From: UPXZ01 sp047974405
GTDB taxonomy: Bacteria; Bacteroidota; Bacteroidia; Bacteroidales; Paludibacteraceae
Assembly: GCA_047974405.1 (NCBI GenBank)
Contig: JBKECI010000018.1
Span: 116,726 to 180,725 of the forward strand
Reading direction: 5' to 3'
DNA: 64,000 nt
Numbering within the stretch: the first letter of the stretch is position 1; the number at the start of each line of letters is the position of its first letter. Below, piece after piece: positions 8,914 to 18,704 of this stretch. The notes beneath the pieces are model-generated. The model did not search any database. It was not told the DNA's origin and saw only the letters and a list, made by a program, of their open reading frames with translations. Made by a program: the position numbers and the translations under genes.

Positions 8914-10206
8914 TCACTCCATGCTTTGCAATTGTATGTTTTTTTTGCTGTCTCGGGGATTAAATATTAACCTGAGTGATGTGTCTTTTGTAATGTACGC
9001 CCAGGCCCAATTGATGAATATTATCAATTTATTTCTTACGCTCAATATCAGCATCAAGTGTAGTAACATCCATACCGCCCATGCGAAAAAGCCTTGAAAA
9101 CGTATCGGTTTCAAATCGACCACCGCTTTGTTTTTGCCGATGGTTGCCATCATTCCCAAGTCTTTATAGGTGTATTCTATTAATGATTTTCCTTGCAAGG
9201 AACGGATAATATTTTTTGCCAAATTTTTGCCCTGATTAATAGCTACGTTGGCAACTTGCGGATGCCCTTTGGGATAATTTGGAGTCTCCATATAAGCTAT
9301 GTCTCCCAAAGCGTAAATACTTTCGGTATCTTTCACAAGATTGTATCTGTCCACCGCATAGCGGTTTCTTACAATATTTTCTTTGCTTGTAATCCCTTCA
9401 AGTATATTTCCGGTAACCCCTGCCGACCAAATCAAATTTTTGCAGGGAATTGTCTCACCCGTACTAAGTACGGCATTGTCTCCATCGTACGATTTCAACC
9501 TTACATTTGTTTTTACGCGGACTCCCAACTCTTCCAGATATTTTTGCGACATTTTTTTTGATTCGTTACTCATGTTTGAGAGTGTATGAGATTCTCCCTC
9601 AAGTAAATAAATGTCCAATCCCGAAAAATCTACTTTGGGGTAATCTTTAGGAAGAATGTCATTTTTGAGTTCGGCAAAGGCTCCTGATAGCTCCACTCCG
9701 GTAGGTCCCGCCCCAACAATGACGATATTCAACAATTTTTCTTTCTCGTCGGCAGTAGCAATGGAGTATTTCTCAAAATCTTTCAATATTCTGTTTCGAA
9801 TCTCTATCGCATCTGTCATTTCTTTCATTGGCAAAGAATGTTTTTTCATATCCTCATTGCCAAAAAAGTTGGTTGTACACCCTGTAGCTACCACCAAATG
9901 ATCGTATTTGATGTTGCCGGTGTTGGTTATTACTGTTTTTTGCAATGAATCGACATACTCTACATCAGCCATTCGGAAGTCGAAATTTTTATAACCTTGA
10001 AATAATTTTCGGAATGGAAATGAGATGTTTGACGGCTCAATGCGGGCACTTGCCACTTGATAAAGCAACGGCTGAAACGAGTGATAGTTGTGCTTATCTA
10101 TGAGGGTTATTCGTATGGGTTTGTTTTTCAGAGTTTTGATAAATTGAAGTCCTGCAAAACCTCCCCCGATGATTACCACCCTGTCGTTTGGTTTGAATTT
10201 AAACAT
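8914..10206 (-). CDS. ndh: Type II NADH:quinone oxidoreductase (NDH-2)
   Basis: NDH-2 passes electrons from NADH to quinone without pumping protons. The 430-residue protein has two Rossmann motifs: GGGFAG at 14-19 for FAD and GAGPTG at 165-170 for NADH, plus the second FAD motif YALGDIAYM. Hydrophobic and amphipathic segments in the last 70 residues (FFAWAVWMLLHLMLIL) would hold it at the inner membrane. It is transcribed away from nhaA, whose start lies 128 bases away. Together with putA it indicates a quinone-linked electron chain. Confidence 0.93.
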   Translation of the reverse strand: MFKFKPNDRVVIIGGGFAGLQFIKTLKNKPIRITLIDKHNYHSFQPLLYQVASARIEPSNISFPFRKLFQGYKNFDFRMADVEYVDSLQKTVITNTGNIKYDHLVVATGCTTNFFGNEDMKKHSLPMKEMTDAIEIRNRILKDFEKYSIATADEKEKLLNIVIVGAGPTGVELSGAFAELKNDILPKDYPKVDFSGLDIYLLEGESHTLSNMSNESKKMSQKYLEELGVRVKTNVRLKSYDGDNAVLSTGETIPCKNLIWSAGVTGNILEGITSKENIVRNRYAVDRYNLVKDTESIYALGDIAYMETPNYPKGHPQVANVAINQGKNLAKNIIRSLQGKSLIEYTYKDLGMMATIGKNKAVVDLKPIRFQGFFAWAVWMLLHLMLILSVRNKLIIFINWAWAYITKDTSLRLIFNPRDSKKNIQLQSME

Positions 10207-10334
10207 AATCAGTCTGTATTTGTGAAGATAAAATCACTTGCTTGTTGTTCATAATTAACGATTGTATGTAAAATTTGTTTAAATATAAAACAAGTTTTCA
10301 CAAAGTTTGTTGTAAAAAAAGATTTATATATGTT

Positions 10335-11477
10335 ATGAAACCAACCAAACTATTTACAGCGTTTTTTAGGAGCGAGAGAGCCGGAGGTATGATATTGATA
10401 TTTTGTACCATTTTTTCTTTGTGGATAACCAATTCTCCATACGGTTCTCAATTTTTGCAACTGTGGGATTTTCACTTGGCAGGACACTCTGTCGTACATT
10501 GGATAAACGATGGCTTGATGGCTCTGTTTTTTTTACTTGTGGGGCTGGAATTGGAGCGTGAAATTTATGTGGGAGAGCTTTCCAATATCAAAAATGCTTA
10601 TCTCCCTTTGTTTGCCGCTATTGGTGGTATGATATTTCCGGCTATGCTGTATCTGAGTATGAATTATGGAACCGACGCTCAAGCAGGGGCAGGCATCCCT
10701 ATGGCAACCGATATTGCTTTTGCTTTAGGTATATTGTCGCTGTTGGGAAAAAGGGTACCTACATCTCTCAAGGTATTTTTGACGGCTTTGGCTGTTATAG
10801 ACGATTTGGGAGCAATTCTTATTATCGCGATGTTTTATACCAAAACTATTGCAATGAACTATCTGCTGATGGCGACGGGAGTATTTGTATTACTGATAAT
10901 AATGAACGTATTGAAAATAAAAAAATTGGTATTTTACCTGATAGGAGGTGTATTTATGTGGTATTTTATGCTTCGTTCAGGAGTTCATGCCACTATTGCG
11001 GGGGTGTTACTAGCTTTTACCATCCCATTTTCGAAAAACGAAAAATCTCCATCCAATATTTTGGAGGATTTTCTGCATAAGCCGGTTTCATTCGTTATAC
11101 TTCCCCTTTTTGCACTTGCCAATACCGCCATTCCGTTGACAGCCGGGATAGAAAAAGTCATTACTTACCATTACAGCATTGGTATTATGCTGGGATTAAT
11201 CATAGGCAAACCCTTAGGCATTTTGACCCTATGTTACTTTGCCGTAAGGTTGAAAGTAAGCAATTTGCCACCGGACTTAAACTGGAAAATAATCATAGGT
11301 GCCGGATTTTTGGCTGGGATAGGGTTTACTATGTCGATATTTATTACCCTCCTGGCTTTTGACGACACAGAAATCATCAATAATGTAAAGTTGGTTGTGT
11401 TACTGTCATCGTTAATCGCCGCCGCCATCGGGTTTACCATACTGAAACGCACTCTGAAAAAAGATGCGCTGGAGTGA
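10335..11477 (+). CDS. nhaA: Na+/H+ antiporter NhaA
   Basis: NhaA expels sodium in exchange for two protons and helps control internal pH. I start it at the ATG at 10335 (MKPTKLFTAFFRSE), giving 380 residues, the usual size; the upstream start at 10275 adds 20 residues unlike the family. About twelve membrane segments are visible. The ion-binding acids are present: Asp126 in ATDIAFA and the pair Asp156-Asp157 in AVIDDLGAI, with the same 30-residue spacing as D133 and D163/D164 of the E. coli protein. It converges with the lipoprotein gene downstream, 9 bases apart. Confidence 0.95.
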   Translation: MKPTKLFTAFFRSERAGGMILIFCTIFSLWITNSPYGSQFLQLWDFHLAGHSVVHWINDGLMALFFLLVGLELEREIYVGELSNIKNAYLPLFAAIGGMIFPAMLYLSMNYGTDAQAGAGIPMATDIAFALGILSLLGKRVPTSLKVFLTALAVIDDLGAILIIAMFYTKTIAMNYLLMATGVFVLLIIMNVLKIKKLVFYLIGGVFMWYFMLRSGVHATIAGVLLAFTIPFSKNEKSPSNILEDFLHKPVSFVILPLFALANTAIPLTAGIEKVITYHYSIGIMLGLIIGKPLGILTLCYFAVRLKVSNLPPDLNWKIIIGAGFLAGIGFTMSIFITLLAFDDTEIINNVKLVVLLSSLIAAAIGFTILKRTLKKDALE

Positions 11478-11486
11478 TTTATTTTT

Positions 11487-12140
11487 CTATTCGAAATTTA
11501 TCGAACGCATCGAATTCGATAACGTTTGTTGCTGCTCCGGGTTGATATAAGAGAGGATAAAACATACGGCAAACCCCTTGTCGAGCAGACAGTAATAAGT
11601 TTGAAATATCTTGCTGCTGTCTCCGTTGATAACAACGTCCATTTTGCTAAATGGGCGTCCTGATATGTCTTCAGACTGGATATGCCTGTCAATGCTGTCA
11701 AAAGAGATGGGAGCCTGCATCAATACTTTTCTTGATTTTTCCAAATAGTCTTTTGATGTTTTAATAGAAGGCGTTTGGCTTACTTTTTCTGCTACGCTTA
11801 TTAGACTGGCGTTGAAACCTGTGGCACTTTCAAAAGGGTATTGATATACCGAAAAAAGATTTGCCGTACTTATTTTATACGATTCTATATTCATATTCTT
11901 GTTGCTGCCGGTAGCAATTTCCATCCCTTTGGCCTGTTGCTCTTCGGCTTGCCTGCGGGGCAGTATGTTCCAACTTTCAGGCAGTTTTACGGTAAAATGA
12001 AAAAATGCGTTGCTATATGTACAGTTTTCTACCGATCCAAAGTCAAAATTCTCCGGCTTTCCCTCTTTTTTTTGACATGCCCAAATACTTACCGCTACAA
12101 TAATAATAAGTACACTTTTTAAACTGTAATATCCTTTCAT
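11487..12140 (-). CDS. Predicted lipoprotein of unknown function
   Basis: This 217-residue protein starts with a basic, hydrophobic signal (MKGYYSLKSVLIIIVAVSIWAC) with a Cys at residue 22 that could be lipidated, although Trp before Ala-Cys is unusual in a lipobox. The mature part includes FHFTVKLPESWNILPRR and later FQTYYCLLDKGFAVCFILSY, a layout like PsbP/DUF-type small periplasmic domains, but I do not recognise the family. It probably sits on a membrane facing the periplasm. It converges tail to tail with nhaA. No operon partner is visible; an imperfect inverted repeat lies upstream at 12197-12256. Confidence 0.7.
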   Translation of the reverse strand: MKGYYSLKSVLIIIVAVSIWACQKKEGKPENFDFGSVENCTYSNAFFHFTVKLPESWNILPRRQAEEQQAKGMEIATGSNKNMNIESYKISTANLFSVYQYPFESATGFNASLISVAEKVSQTPSIKTSKDYLEKSRKVLMQAPISFDSIDRHIQSEDISGRPFSKMDVVINGDSSKIFQTYYCLLDKGFAVCFILSYINPEQQQTLSNSMRSINFE

Positions 12141-12196
12141 TTGTTTATGATTTTAAATGGTTAAGTTATTTATTTTCATAATGTTGTTGATAGCAC

Positions 12197-12256
12197 TTTT
12201 CCTCTTTTGAGTGTGGTAAAAGCGTGGCCGAAAATGGAACTCGGAAGAGGGGAAAA
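12197..12256. repeat. Imperfect inverted repeat beside decayed IS
   Basis: Arms at 12197-12212 and 12239-12256 pair over about 14 positions (TTTTCCTCTTTTGAGT against ACTCGGAAGAGGGGAAAA) with a 26-nt loop. It lies between the lipoprotein gene start and the decayed transposase, so it may be a leader hairpin or part of an element end. Role unknown. Confidence 0.4.
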
Positions 12257-12296
12257 ATAAAAAAGTTGATCATTTTTTTTACTAAAACGAAAATAA

Positions 12297-13258
12297 TATG
12301 AACAAATTTATCATTCAAATGCCAAGACAAATGTACACAATCGTGAGTAAATACAAAAATGTTATTCAAATTCAAACACGGAACAGGCTATCCGATTTAA
12401 TGTTTCCAATCAGACAATCTCCAAATGGAGAAACAGGGATTTCTGATAAGCTGCCTTCTGTCGATCCAAAACATCGAATATGTTCTCTATGAATTGGAAA
12501 CCGCTTTGGTTATCAATATCCGGCGTAGCTCTTGGCTGCCGTTAGACGAAGTTTTTGAAACACTTTTAGAACAAAACCGTTTTGTCTCAAAAAGCTCCGT
12601 TTATCGATGTTTAGTCAGACATAACCTGAATAAAGTATCACAAGAGCAGGAAGGCAAGGCTGAAAAATGTAAAGCCTATCAGCCCGGTTATCTGCACATT
12701 GATGTTACTTATTTATCCAAACTTAACGGTGTAAGCGCTTATCTGTTTGTCGCTATCGACAGAGGCACAAGAACGTTGTTTTATCAAATTTACAACGATA
12801 AGTCCGCTGAAGACTTCTTTGATAAATGTGTAGCGTTTTTTCCTTTTGGGGTAGCCCATATTCTGACCGATAACGGATTGGAATTTACAAACCGGCTGAA
12901 TTCGGATCAAAAAACCTCATTATTAGATACTAAATGCCTCAAAAACAAACGGAATAGCGGAAAGAGCGAACGGGACAATAAAAAACAATACGGTTCTCAG
13001 AACCAATTACAACAACAAAGAGGAAACGAACGAGATTTGATGAACTTCCTGTTGTTTTACAACCTAAGCAGAAGGTACGGGTCGCTAAGAAAAGAATTTA
13101 ACGTGAAAACACCTTTACAAGCTGTGGAAAAACGGTTTCGACTTAAACCCGAAATATTAAGAATGAATCCACTAAAATTCAAAAGAAAATTACTAAGTTT
13201 GAATCAAAATGTAATCAACAATCATCAACAACGTTGTGTGAAACTTGACAGTTTTTAA
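12297..13258 (+). pseudogene. Decayed IS481-like transposase
   Basis: An integrase-core (DDE) transposase gene with coding signal split over all three forward frames. An N-terminal part (NAKTNVHNRE, then NVSNQTISKWRNRDF) occurs near 12317-12435 in one frame with an internal TAA; SDKLPSVDPKH follows in another; the rest runs from 12425 in a third. The open 277-codon stretch has the first two catalytic Asp residues in HIDVTYL and LTDNGLEFTN. The segment that should hold the catalytic Glu, SKTNGIAERANGT, is readable only in a shifted frame around 12941-13045, and residues before it are missing. The original frame returns at DLMNFLLFYNLSRRYGSLRKE. No complete terminal repeats are evident. It cannot make an active transposase. 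Confidence 0.85.
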
Positions 13259-13364
13259 AAACTTCGGATACTTGGAAATTTAGAATCTGCCAATAATCAT
13301 CTTATCCATTTACAATTTTTTGAAAATCACCTATTTTTTCTTTATATTTCCTATGTGATTTTTA

Positions 13365-16196
13365 TTACTCTCCGGGTGGTGGTGGTGGAGTGCTGTTGCC
13401 ATTGTCCGGTTCCGGTCCGCTTCTTCCATCCCGTCTCCAGTCTCGACGCGAATTTCTCATATCGTTTTCGGCGGGATTGGAACTGCTCCCACTAAACTTG
13501 CTGATTTTGTAACTGAACCCAACCAAAAAGTAGGTTTGCAGAGCATTGAAACTACTATACTGCACATAGTTGTCGCCAACGGTTTGGGTTACATTCAATC
13601 GTTGATGAAGAATATCGTTTACCTTTAGCGAGAGTACTCCTTTTTTCTTCAAAATAGACCAATCGAGAGAAGCATTCCACAGCCACTGGTTTTGATTGAA
13701 AGTTGAATATCCGTTGAGTGCTTCAAAATTCAAATCAGTGGAGAGTGTCAAAGCATTGGTGGGACGGACAACCAGATTTGGAGACCAGCTCCAGTTATAA
13801 GTTTCGGAGTTTCTGGAGTTTAAGTTATTGGTAGTTTTAGAGTAGCTCATACCACCTCTCAAACCCAAATCGAAAATATCATGGGTGTATGTGAGTGAAA
13901 TCTGACCTCCGGCATTTTGTCTTTTTGTGTCGCTCAATTCTCCTTTGATTAAGGCATCAATATCAATATTGTCTAAACTCACATTCTTTGAGGTGTAGCC
14001 ATACTGCTGTCTTATTCCCCAATTTCCTCTGATGTTGAACTGTAATTTTTTTTGTATTATCGGAGTATTGAACATTGTAAAAAAATTGGCAGAATAAGGA
14101 ATTTTGTCGGCGTTTACAGTTTGTATATATCTTTTACCGGTTTCGTCGTAAATGCTGTTGCTTGTCAAATCGTCTTTGGTTGCATTTCCCATAACACCAA
14201 TGTTGAATGATGAAAATGTTTTTTCGCTGTAAGTAGAATACATCAAGCGAAGACTATGTTCAAACGCCGGATTAAGTTTGGCGTTTCCAACCGTTTCGTT
14301 CATCAAATCAGTATTGTTTTTTACCGGTTGCATTTGACTTATTGAGGGTTGATTTGTTCGCCCCCGGTAGTCCATTCTGGCAAACTGCCTTTTGCCAAAG
14401 TTGTAACGAAACTGCGCCGATGGAGCAAAGTTTATCACTTTGTTTTCAAGAGAAATTCCTGGAGAATCTCCATAAAAAGTGGTGCTGTACGTTTGCGATG
14501 GCTCCATTTTCATTCCGAGCATCAAATTATAATTTTGTTGGTAGTATCGATAGTTTAATTCAAAGGCCTCACGATAGAATGTGTTTTCAAATTCGTTACT
14601 GTAATCGGTATCTAATAGTGTGTATTTTGTTGTTGCCACATCTTTGTCAAATAGATTACGTACCGAATTGCTTGCGCTTCTATTGGCGGAGACCACCGTT
14701 TCTAGGAAGTGCTGCGATTTCCATATAGGTTCAACGTAGGAGATGCGGAACCCTACATTGTTTCGTGTAGAATTATTGTGGTTTCTTTGATCAACTGTTT
14801 GTAAACTGTCGGTAGTTGTTTTTTCTGAAAAATTAAATCCATCTGATGTGCTTTGCGAAAAACTCGTATTTAGATTAGCAGTTAAAGTTCTCCCTTTTTT
14901 TGATTTAAATTTATGACTGTATATTACATTTATTCCTCCATTTATGCTATAACCATCAGAATTGTTTTCCGATTCTCCAAAGCTTGTAGTCGTATCGGCT
15001 ACAAGGTATTCATAATTGGAGCTACTATTAGAAAAATACCGCGAATAGCCAATATTGGGCTGAAAAATAACGGTGTTCAGCGTATCTGGTTTCCACTCTG
15101 CCTCCAACCTGAGGTTGGTTTCATGATTGTTTCGCCCCGATTCGTTGTGGGAAGTATTGGTGTAGGTCTTGCCCGAAGTATAACTGTCTCTGTTATTGTC
15201 TGATATTTGAGTGTTTTCAGAATGGTTATAGGTAACGTCTCCTCCTATGGTCATTTTATCATTGAGCGGAGTGTTGATGTTGTAGCCCAAATTTTGTGTA
15301 GCTGTAATACCTGCATTTTGTCCGCCTCCAAAACCACCTCTGCCGCGCCTGCTTCGCGAAGTGTTTATATTATTTGCTCCTCCCGTAATGGTAGAGCGAG
15401 TATCGTCGTTCATAATATTCAAAAAAGCGTTGGCATCGTATCTAAAATCGGGATTGATATCAACGCCACCTGCCGCTCCAACATTACCAAAAATCCCTTG
15501 GCGCCGGTCTTTTTTAGTTGTCAGGTTGATAATTCGTTCTGTGTCATCGTCCTCAAATCCGGTAAGTTTTGCCATATCAGACTTTTGATCCACCACTTGA
15601 ATTTTGTCTATCATGTCGGCGGGTATATTTTTTGTAGCCATTTGTACGTCGTCTCCAAAAAACTTTTTCCCGTCCACGCGTATTTTTTTTATTTCCTGAC
15701 CATTGACCGTTACTTTTCCTTCGGAATCTATCTCCACGCCGGGTAGTTTTTTCAATACCTCTTCTACTACGGCATTTTGGCTTGTTTTTACAGAACCAGC
15801 ATTGTACTCTATTGTATCGTTTCTGACCATTACTTGCACCGCCGTTCCACTTATATCCACCTGTTGGAGCATTTTCACGTCTTCCCCCATTGTTATGGTT
15901 GCTAATGTTATATCTTTATCGCGTACTGTAACATTAGCTGTATAGGGTACAAATCCGATGGAGGTTATTGATAATATATAATTTCCAGATTTTATATTTG
16001 ACAGAGAAAATTTCCCATTTGTACTGGTTCGGACTCCCGAAACCAAAGCCGAGTCTTTTGCTGCGAGCAATCTTATGGTAGCCAAATCTAACGGAGCGTC
16101 CGCTTTATTATCTTTTACGTTGCCATTTATTTTGTATTGTGCCGATATTGTAACCATTGAAGATACAAAAAACAGAAGAAGTGCGATTTTTTTCAT
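13365..16196 (-). CDS. Outer-membrane beta-barrel protein with N-terminal carboxypeptidase-regulatory-like domain
   Basis: This 943-residue protein has a signal peptide (MKKIALLLFFVSSMVTISAQ), a CarboxypepD_reg-like beta-sandwich at about 20-105, a TonB-receptor-like plug at about 115-220 (VEEVLKKLPGVEIDSEGKV, RVDGKKFFGDD) and a long barrel of the OMP_b-brl_3 type. It ends in a low-complexity tail, basic then proline-rich (NSTPPPPPGE), which does not look like a normal barrel end and may be exposed. No SusD partner follows, so it is not a standard glycan-uptake pair; such lone proteins often serve other uptake or envelope roles. The substrate is unknown. A glycine/arginine-rich stretch (TSRSRRGRGGFGGGQ) lies at about 284-298. 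Confidence 0.85.
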   Translation of the reverse strand: MKKIALLLFFVSSMVTISAQYKINGNVKDNKADAPLDLATIRLLAAKDSALVSGVRTSTNGKFSLSNIKSGNYILSITSIGFVPYTANVTVRDKDITLATITMGEDVKMLQQVDISGTAVQVMVRNDTIEYNAGSVKTSQNAVVEEVLKKLPGVEIDSEGKVTVNGQEIKKIRVDGKKFFGDDVQMATKNIPADMIDKIQVVDQKSDMAKLTGFEDDDTERIINLTTKKDRRQGIFGNVGAAGGVDINPDFRYDANAFLNIMNDDTRSTITGGANNINTSRSRRGRGGFGGGQNAGITATQNLGYNINTPLNDKMTIGGDVTYNHSENTQISDNNRDSYTSGKTYTNTSHNESGRNNHETNLRLEAEWKPDTLNTVIFQPNIGYSRYFSNSSSNYEYLVADTTTSFGESENNSDGYSINGGINVIYSHKFKSKKGRTLTANLNTSFSQSTSDGFNFSEKTTTDSLQTVDQRNHNNSTRNNVGFRISYVEPIWKSQHFLETVVSANRSASNSVRNLFDKDVATTKYTLLDTDYSNEFENTFYREAFELNYRYYQQNYNLMLGMKMEPSQTYSTTFYGDSPGISLENKVINFAPSAQFRYNFGKRQFARMDYRGRTNQPSISQMQPVKNNTDLMNETVGNAKLNPAFEHSLRLMYSTYSEKTFSSFNIGVMGNATKDDLTSNSIYDETGKRYIQTVNADKIPYSANFFTMFNTPIIQKKLQFNIRGNWGIRQQYGYTSKNVSLDNIDIDALIKGELSDTKRQNAGGQISLTYTHDIFDLGLRGGMSYSKTTNNLNSRNSETYNWSWSPNLVVRPTNALTLSTDLNFEALNGYSTFNQNQWLWNASLDWSILKKKGVLSLKVNDILHQRLNVTQTVGDNYVQYSSFNALQTYFLVGFSYKISKFSGSSSNPAENDMRNSRRDWRRDGRSGPEPDNGNSTPPPPPGE

Positions 16197-16375
16197 AAAA
16201 TTATGTTGGTGTATGTTTTCAAAAAATATGTACTTGTATAAGCAATGTACAGCTACAAAAAATTATTGTTTCTAATTTCTGACCGAAAATAGGGCAAAAG
16301 GTTTAAATCTAAACAATTTTTTATCAAATTTTGTTATTTCAATAAAATCAATATTTACAACTATTCTAAATAAAT

Positions 16376-17053
16376 ATGAAAAAGACATTGCTTATACCAG
16401 CCTTAGTTCTTTGGGCATCAGTTGCTACTACCATATCGGCTCAGTTTATCCAAGCGCCTCTTCCTTATACTTATGGTGCCCTTGAACCCTATATTGACAG
16501 CGTTACTATGCGTATCCACTATACGGCACACCATGCTGCTTATGTAAAAAATTTGAATCAGGCGATAGAGAATTATCCCGATTTACAAAAAAAAGAACTC
16601 GCTACCCTGTTGAAAGAGATAAACAGTTTGCCCGCAGATATTCAGACCGCTGTGCGTAATAATGGAGGGGGGCATTATAATCATTCGTTGTTTTGGACGT
16701 TACTTGCTCCGGCGGGAAGCACCCAAATATCTGCCGACGTGGAAAATGCATTGATAGACAATTTTGGGAGTGTGGACAAATTTAAAGAGCTGTTTGAAAA
16801 AGAGTGTGGCAAGCGGTTTGGTTCGGGTTGGGTATGGCTTGTAAAAAATCGTGGCGGCAAACTGGAGATTGTTTCTACCTCCAATCAAGACAATATGTAT
16901 ATGCCTTTCAACACTATTAAAGGTAAACCGATTTTAGCACTGGATGTATGGGAACACGCCTATTATCTCAAATATCAGTCGAAACGCTTGAATTATGTCA
17001 AATCATTTTGGAACGTGGTCAATTGGAATAAGGTAGCCGAATTGTACCGTTGA
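16376..17053 (+). CDS. sod: Exported Fe/Mn superoxide dismutase
   Basis: The enzyme converts superoxide to oxygen and hydrogen peroxide. The 225-residue protein has an apparent signal peptide (first 22 residues, ending TTISAQ), so it should act in the periplasm or outside, unlike the usual cytosolic SodB. All four metal ligands are present: His48 in RIHYTAHHAAY, His103 in GHYNHSLFW, Asp190 and His194 in LDVWEHAYY. The residues GSGWVWL and the final YVKSFWNVVNW are also family-typical. Whether it uses iron or manganese cannot be told securely. It is transcribed away from the outer-membrane barrel gene and is followed 68 bases later by another exported protein. Confidence 0.93.
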   Translation: MKKTLLIPALVLWASVATTISAQFIQAPLPYTYGALEPYIDSVTMRIHYTAHHAAYVKNLNQAIENYPDLQKKELATLLKEINSLPADIQTAVRNNGGGHYNHSLFWTLLAPAGSTQISADVENALIDNFGSVDKFKELFEKECGKRFGSGWVWLVKNRGGKLEIVSTSNQDNMYMPFNTIKGKPILALDVWEHAYYLKYQSKRLNYVKSFWNVVNWNKVAELYR

Positions 17054-17086
17054 ATTATTCATAGTATTAATTCAAAGTTTTTGTAT

Positions 17087-17094
17087 TACTTTTG
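17087..17094 (+). promoter_or_regulatory. Putative -7 box for the 17.1 kb barrel gene
   Basis: TACTTTTG matches TAnnTTTG and lies 27 bases before the ATG at 17122. No convincing -33 box. Confidence 0.5.
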
Positions 17095-17121
17095 TGTAAA
17101 CATTTTTAAAAACAAGGTGAT

Positions 17122-17634
17122 ATGAAAAATAAACTGAAAAACGTATTTATTTCGTCTGTCTTATTGATAACAAGTGTTTTTACGGCATTTTCACAATCCG
17201 ACCAATATGTCGGAGCGGAATTTAACTTTGGTACATCAGTGGGTGGCTCCAATCAGACGGCTTACGGTATCTCATATGAGAATCGATTCTCCAATCATTT
17301 CGGTATTGAATCGGGACTTTTCAGTACAACTACTTTTGATACAGTATGGAAATACAGATATTTGGAAGCACCGTTGTTACTCAAATTCTATTCAAAGCCT
17401 TTCAATCTCAGTCTGGGAGCAAAGGGGGGGCTATTTACCGGAGCCGGAAACTATTCAGAAGGCACCCTCTTTTGGGGCGAACCATATAATATTTCACTGT
17501 TGATTAAGCTGAGTAGAGATTTTGAACTGTCTCGCTCGCTGATACTCGAACCGGAAATTATCTGTACTCCACTGAATAATCTGGAGGAAAATGTATATTT
17601 TAACGTGGGTATCAAGCTAAAATACTTACTTTAA
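17122..17634 (+). CDS. Small outer-membrane beta-barrel protein
   Basis: A 170-residue protein with a signal peptide (MKNKLKNVFISSVLLITSVFTAFSQ, cleavage near residue 25). The mature part alternates aromatic and polar residues in short strands (GISYENRF, APLLLKFYS, FNLSLGAKGG, NISLLIKLSR) and ends in a strand with a hydrophobic terminus (NVGIKLKYLL), as in PorT-like or OmpW-like eight-stranded barrels. The function is unknown. It has its own -7 box and is not tightly linked to the SOD gene before it. Possible foldback sequences follow at 17656-17700. Confidence 0.75.
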   Translation: MKNKLKNVFISSVLLITSVFTAFSQSDQYVGAEFNFGTSVGGSNQTAYGISYENRFSNHFGIESGLFSTTTFDTVWKYRYLEAPLLLKFYSKPFNLSLGAKGGLFTGAGNYSEGTLFWGEPYNISLLIKLSRDFELSRSLILEPEIICTPLNNLEENVYFNVGIKLKYLL

Positions 17635-17807
17635 GAAATAGGTCAGATATATTTTCAATATCTAAAATCTCTCGTTCAGACAAGAATTGCGAGAGTTAAG
17701 CAGGGCCTCTGTCAAATATGGTGGTAACATAGGTTACTCAACCGACAGATGTTTACTTGTGGCGTAATAACAATAGCTTTATCTATCTGCCGAATAACTA
17801 TATAAAC

Positions 17808-18704
17808 TTATTGAGAGCCGATATACAGAAACAGTAATCCTAAAGCAACGAGTAATAAGTCCCAAAGTTTGGCTTTGATATTACTCTCTTTAAAAATAAA
17901 AACACCGCCGAGAAAACTGATAAGTACGCTACTGCGGCGAATCATCGAAACAATGGATATCATCGCTCCCGGTTGACTCAAAGCCCAAAAATAGAACAAA
18001 TCGGCAAGCGATAGAAAAACCGAGATAAAGAGTATGGAGTTTCTCCATTCCAATTTGGTACTGCCAAATATTTTTGACCGGTACAGTATAATAAAAAATA
18101 GAGCTGTGAGTATAGTTTGATAAAATAGAAACCAGCTTTGAACAAACATACGGTCGTAGCGTTCCATCAAATACTTGTCGTATAGAGCGCTGATAGCGCC
18201 GAATATTACAGAAAGGAACAGAAGCCAGATGAATTTATTGTCTCTGAAATAAACTCCCTCCCGCTTTCCCGTACTACTCATCAAAAAAAGCGATAAAATA
18301 CCCAGCGTTACCCCAATCCATTGATAAATATTTAATCTTTCGCCAAAAAACAACATTGCTCCAATCAATGTGTACAAAGGTTGTGTAGCTTTGATTGGTC
18401 CCGTGAGTGTTACAGACAGGTGCTTAATGGCATAATATCCGCAAAACCAGGAGGAAAATACGATACACGATTTGATAACCACATGCCGATGGGCATCCCA
18501 ATTGCCTGCCGGCACATAAAAAAAATTGGTGTCGGGAAGCGCCCCACTTGCGGAAAAAATGATGAGAGGCAAAAATAAAACCGCGCTAAACGCGGTAGAG
18601 ATAAGCAAAACACTCAATACAGCATTGTTGCGGAGCGCTGCTTTTTGGAATATATTATAAATTCCGAGTAGAAAAGAAGATATAAACGCACCTAATATCC
18701 ACAT
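17808..18704 (-). CDS. EamA/DMT-family transporter
   Basis: A 298-residue inner-membrane protein with ten hydrophobic segments arranged as two repeats, the plan of the drug/metabolite transporter (EamA) superfamily. Markers are GPIKATQPLYTLIGAMLFFGERL at the end of the first repeat and SIVSMIRRSSVLISFLGGVFIFKE at the end of the second. Members export amino acids, metabolites or drugs; substrate cannot be inferred. It stands alone between a convergent barrel gene and yebC, with 156 bases to yebC. Confidence 0.88.
   Translation of the reverse strand: MWILGAFISSFLLGIYNIFQKAALRNNAVLSVLLISTAFSAVLFLPLIIFSASGALPDTNFFYVPAGNWDAHRHVVIKSCIVFSSWFCGYYAIKHLSVTLTGPIKATQPLYTLIGAMLFFGERLNIYQWIGVTLGILSLFLMSSTGKREGVYFRDNKFIWLLFLSVIFGAISALYDKYLMERYDRMFVQSWFLFYQTILTALFFIILYRSKIFGSTKLEWRNSILFISVFLSLADLFYFWALSQPGAMISIVSMIRRSSVLISFLGGVFIFKESNIKAKLWDLLLVALGLLFLYIGSQ

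Noticed and set aside
13259..13285. Terminal inverted repeats of the IS481-like element
   Set aside because: GTGAAACTTGACA near the 3' end looks like an IS end, but no matching left copy is found, so ends cannot be set.
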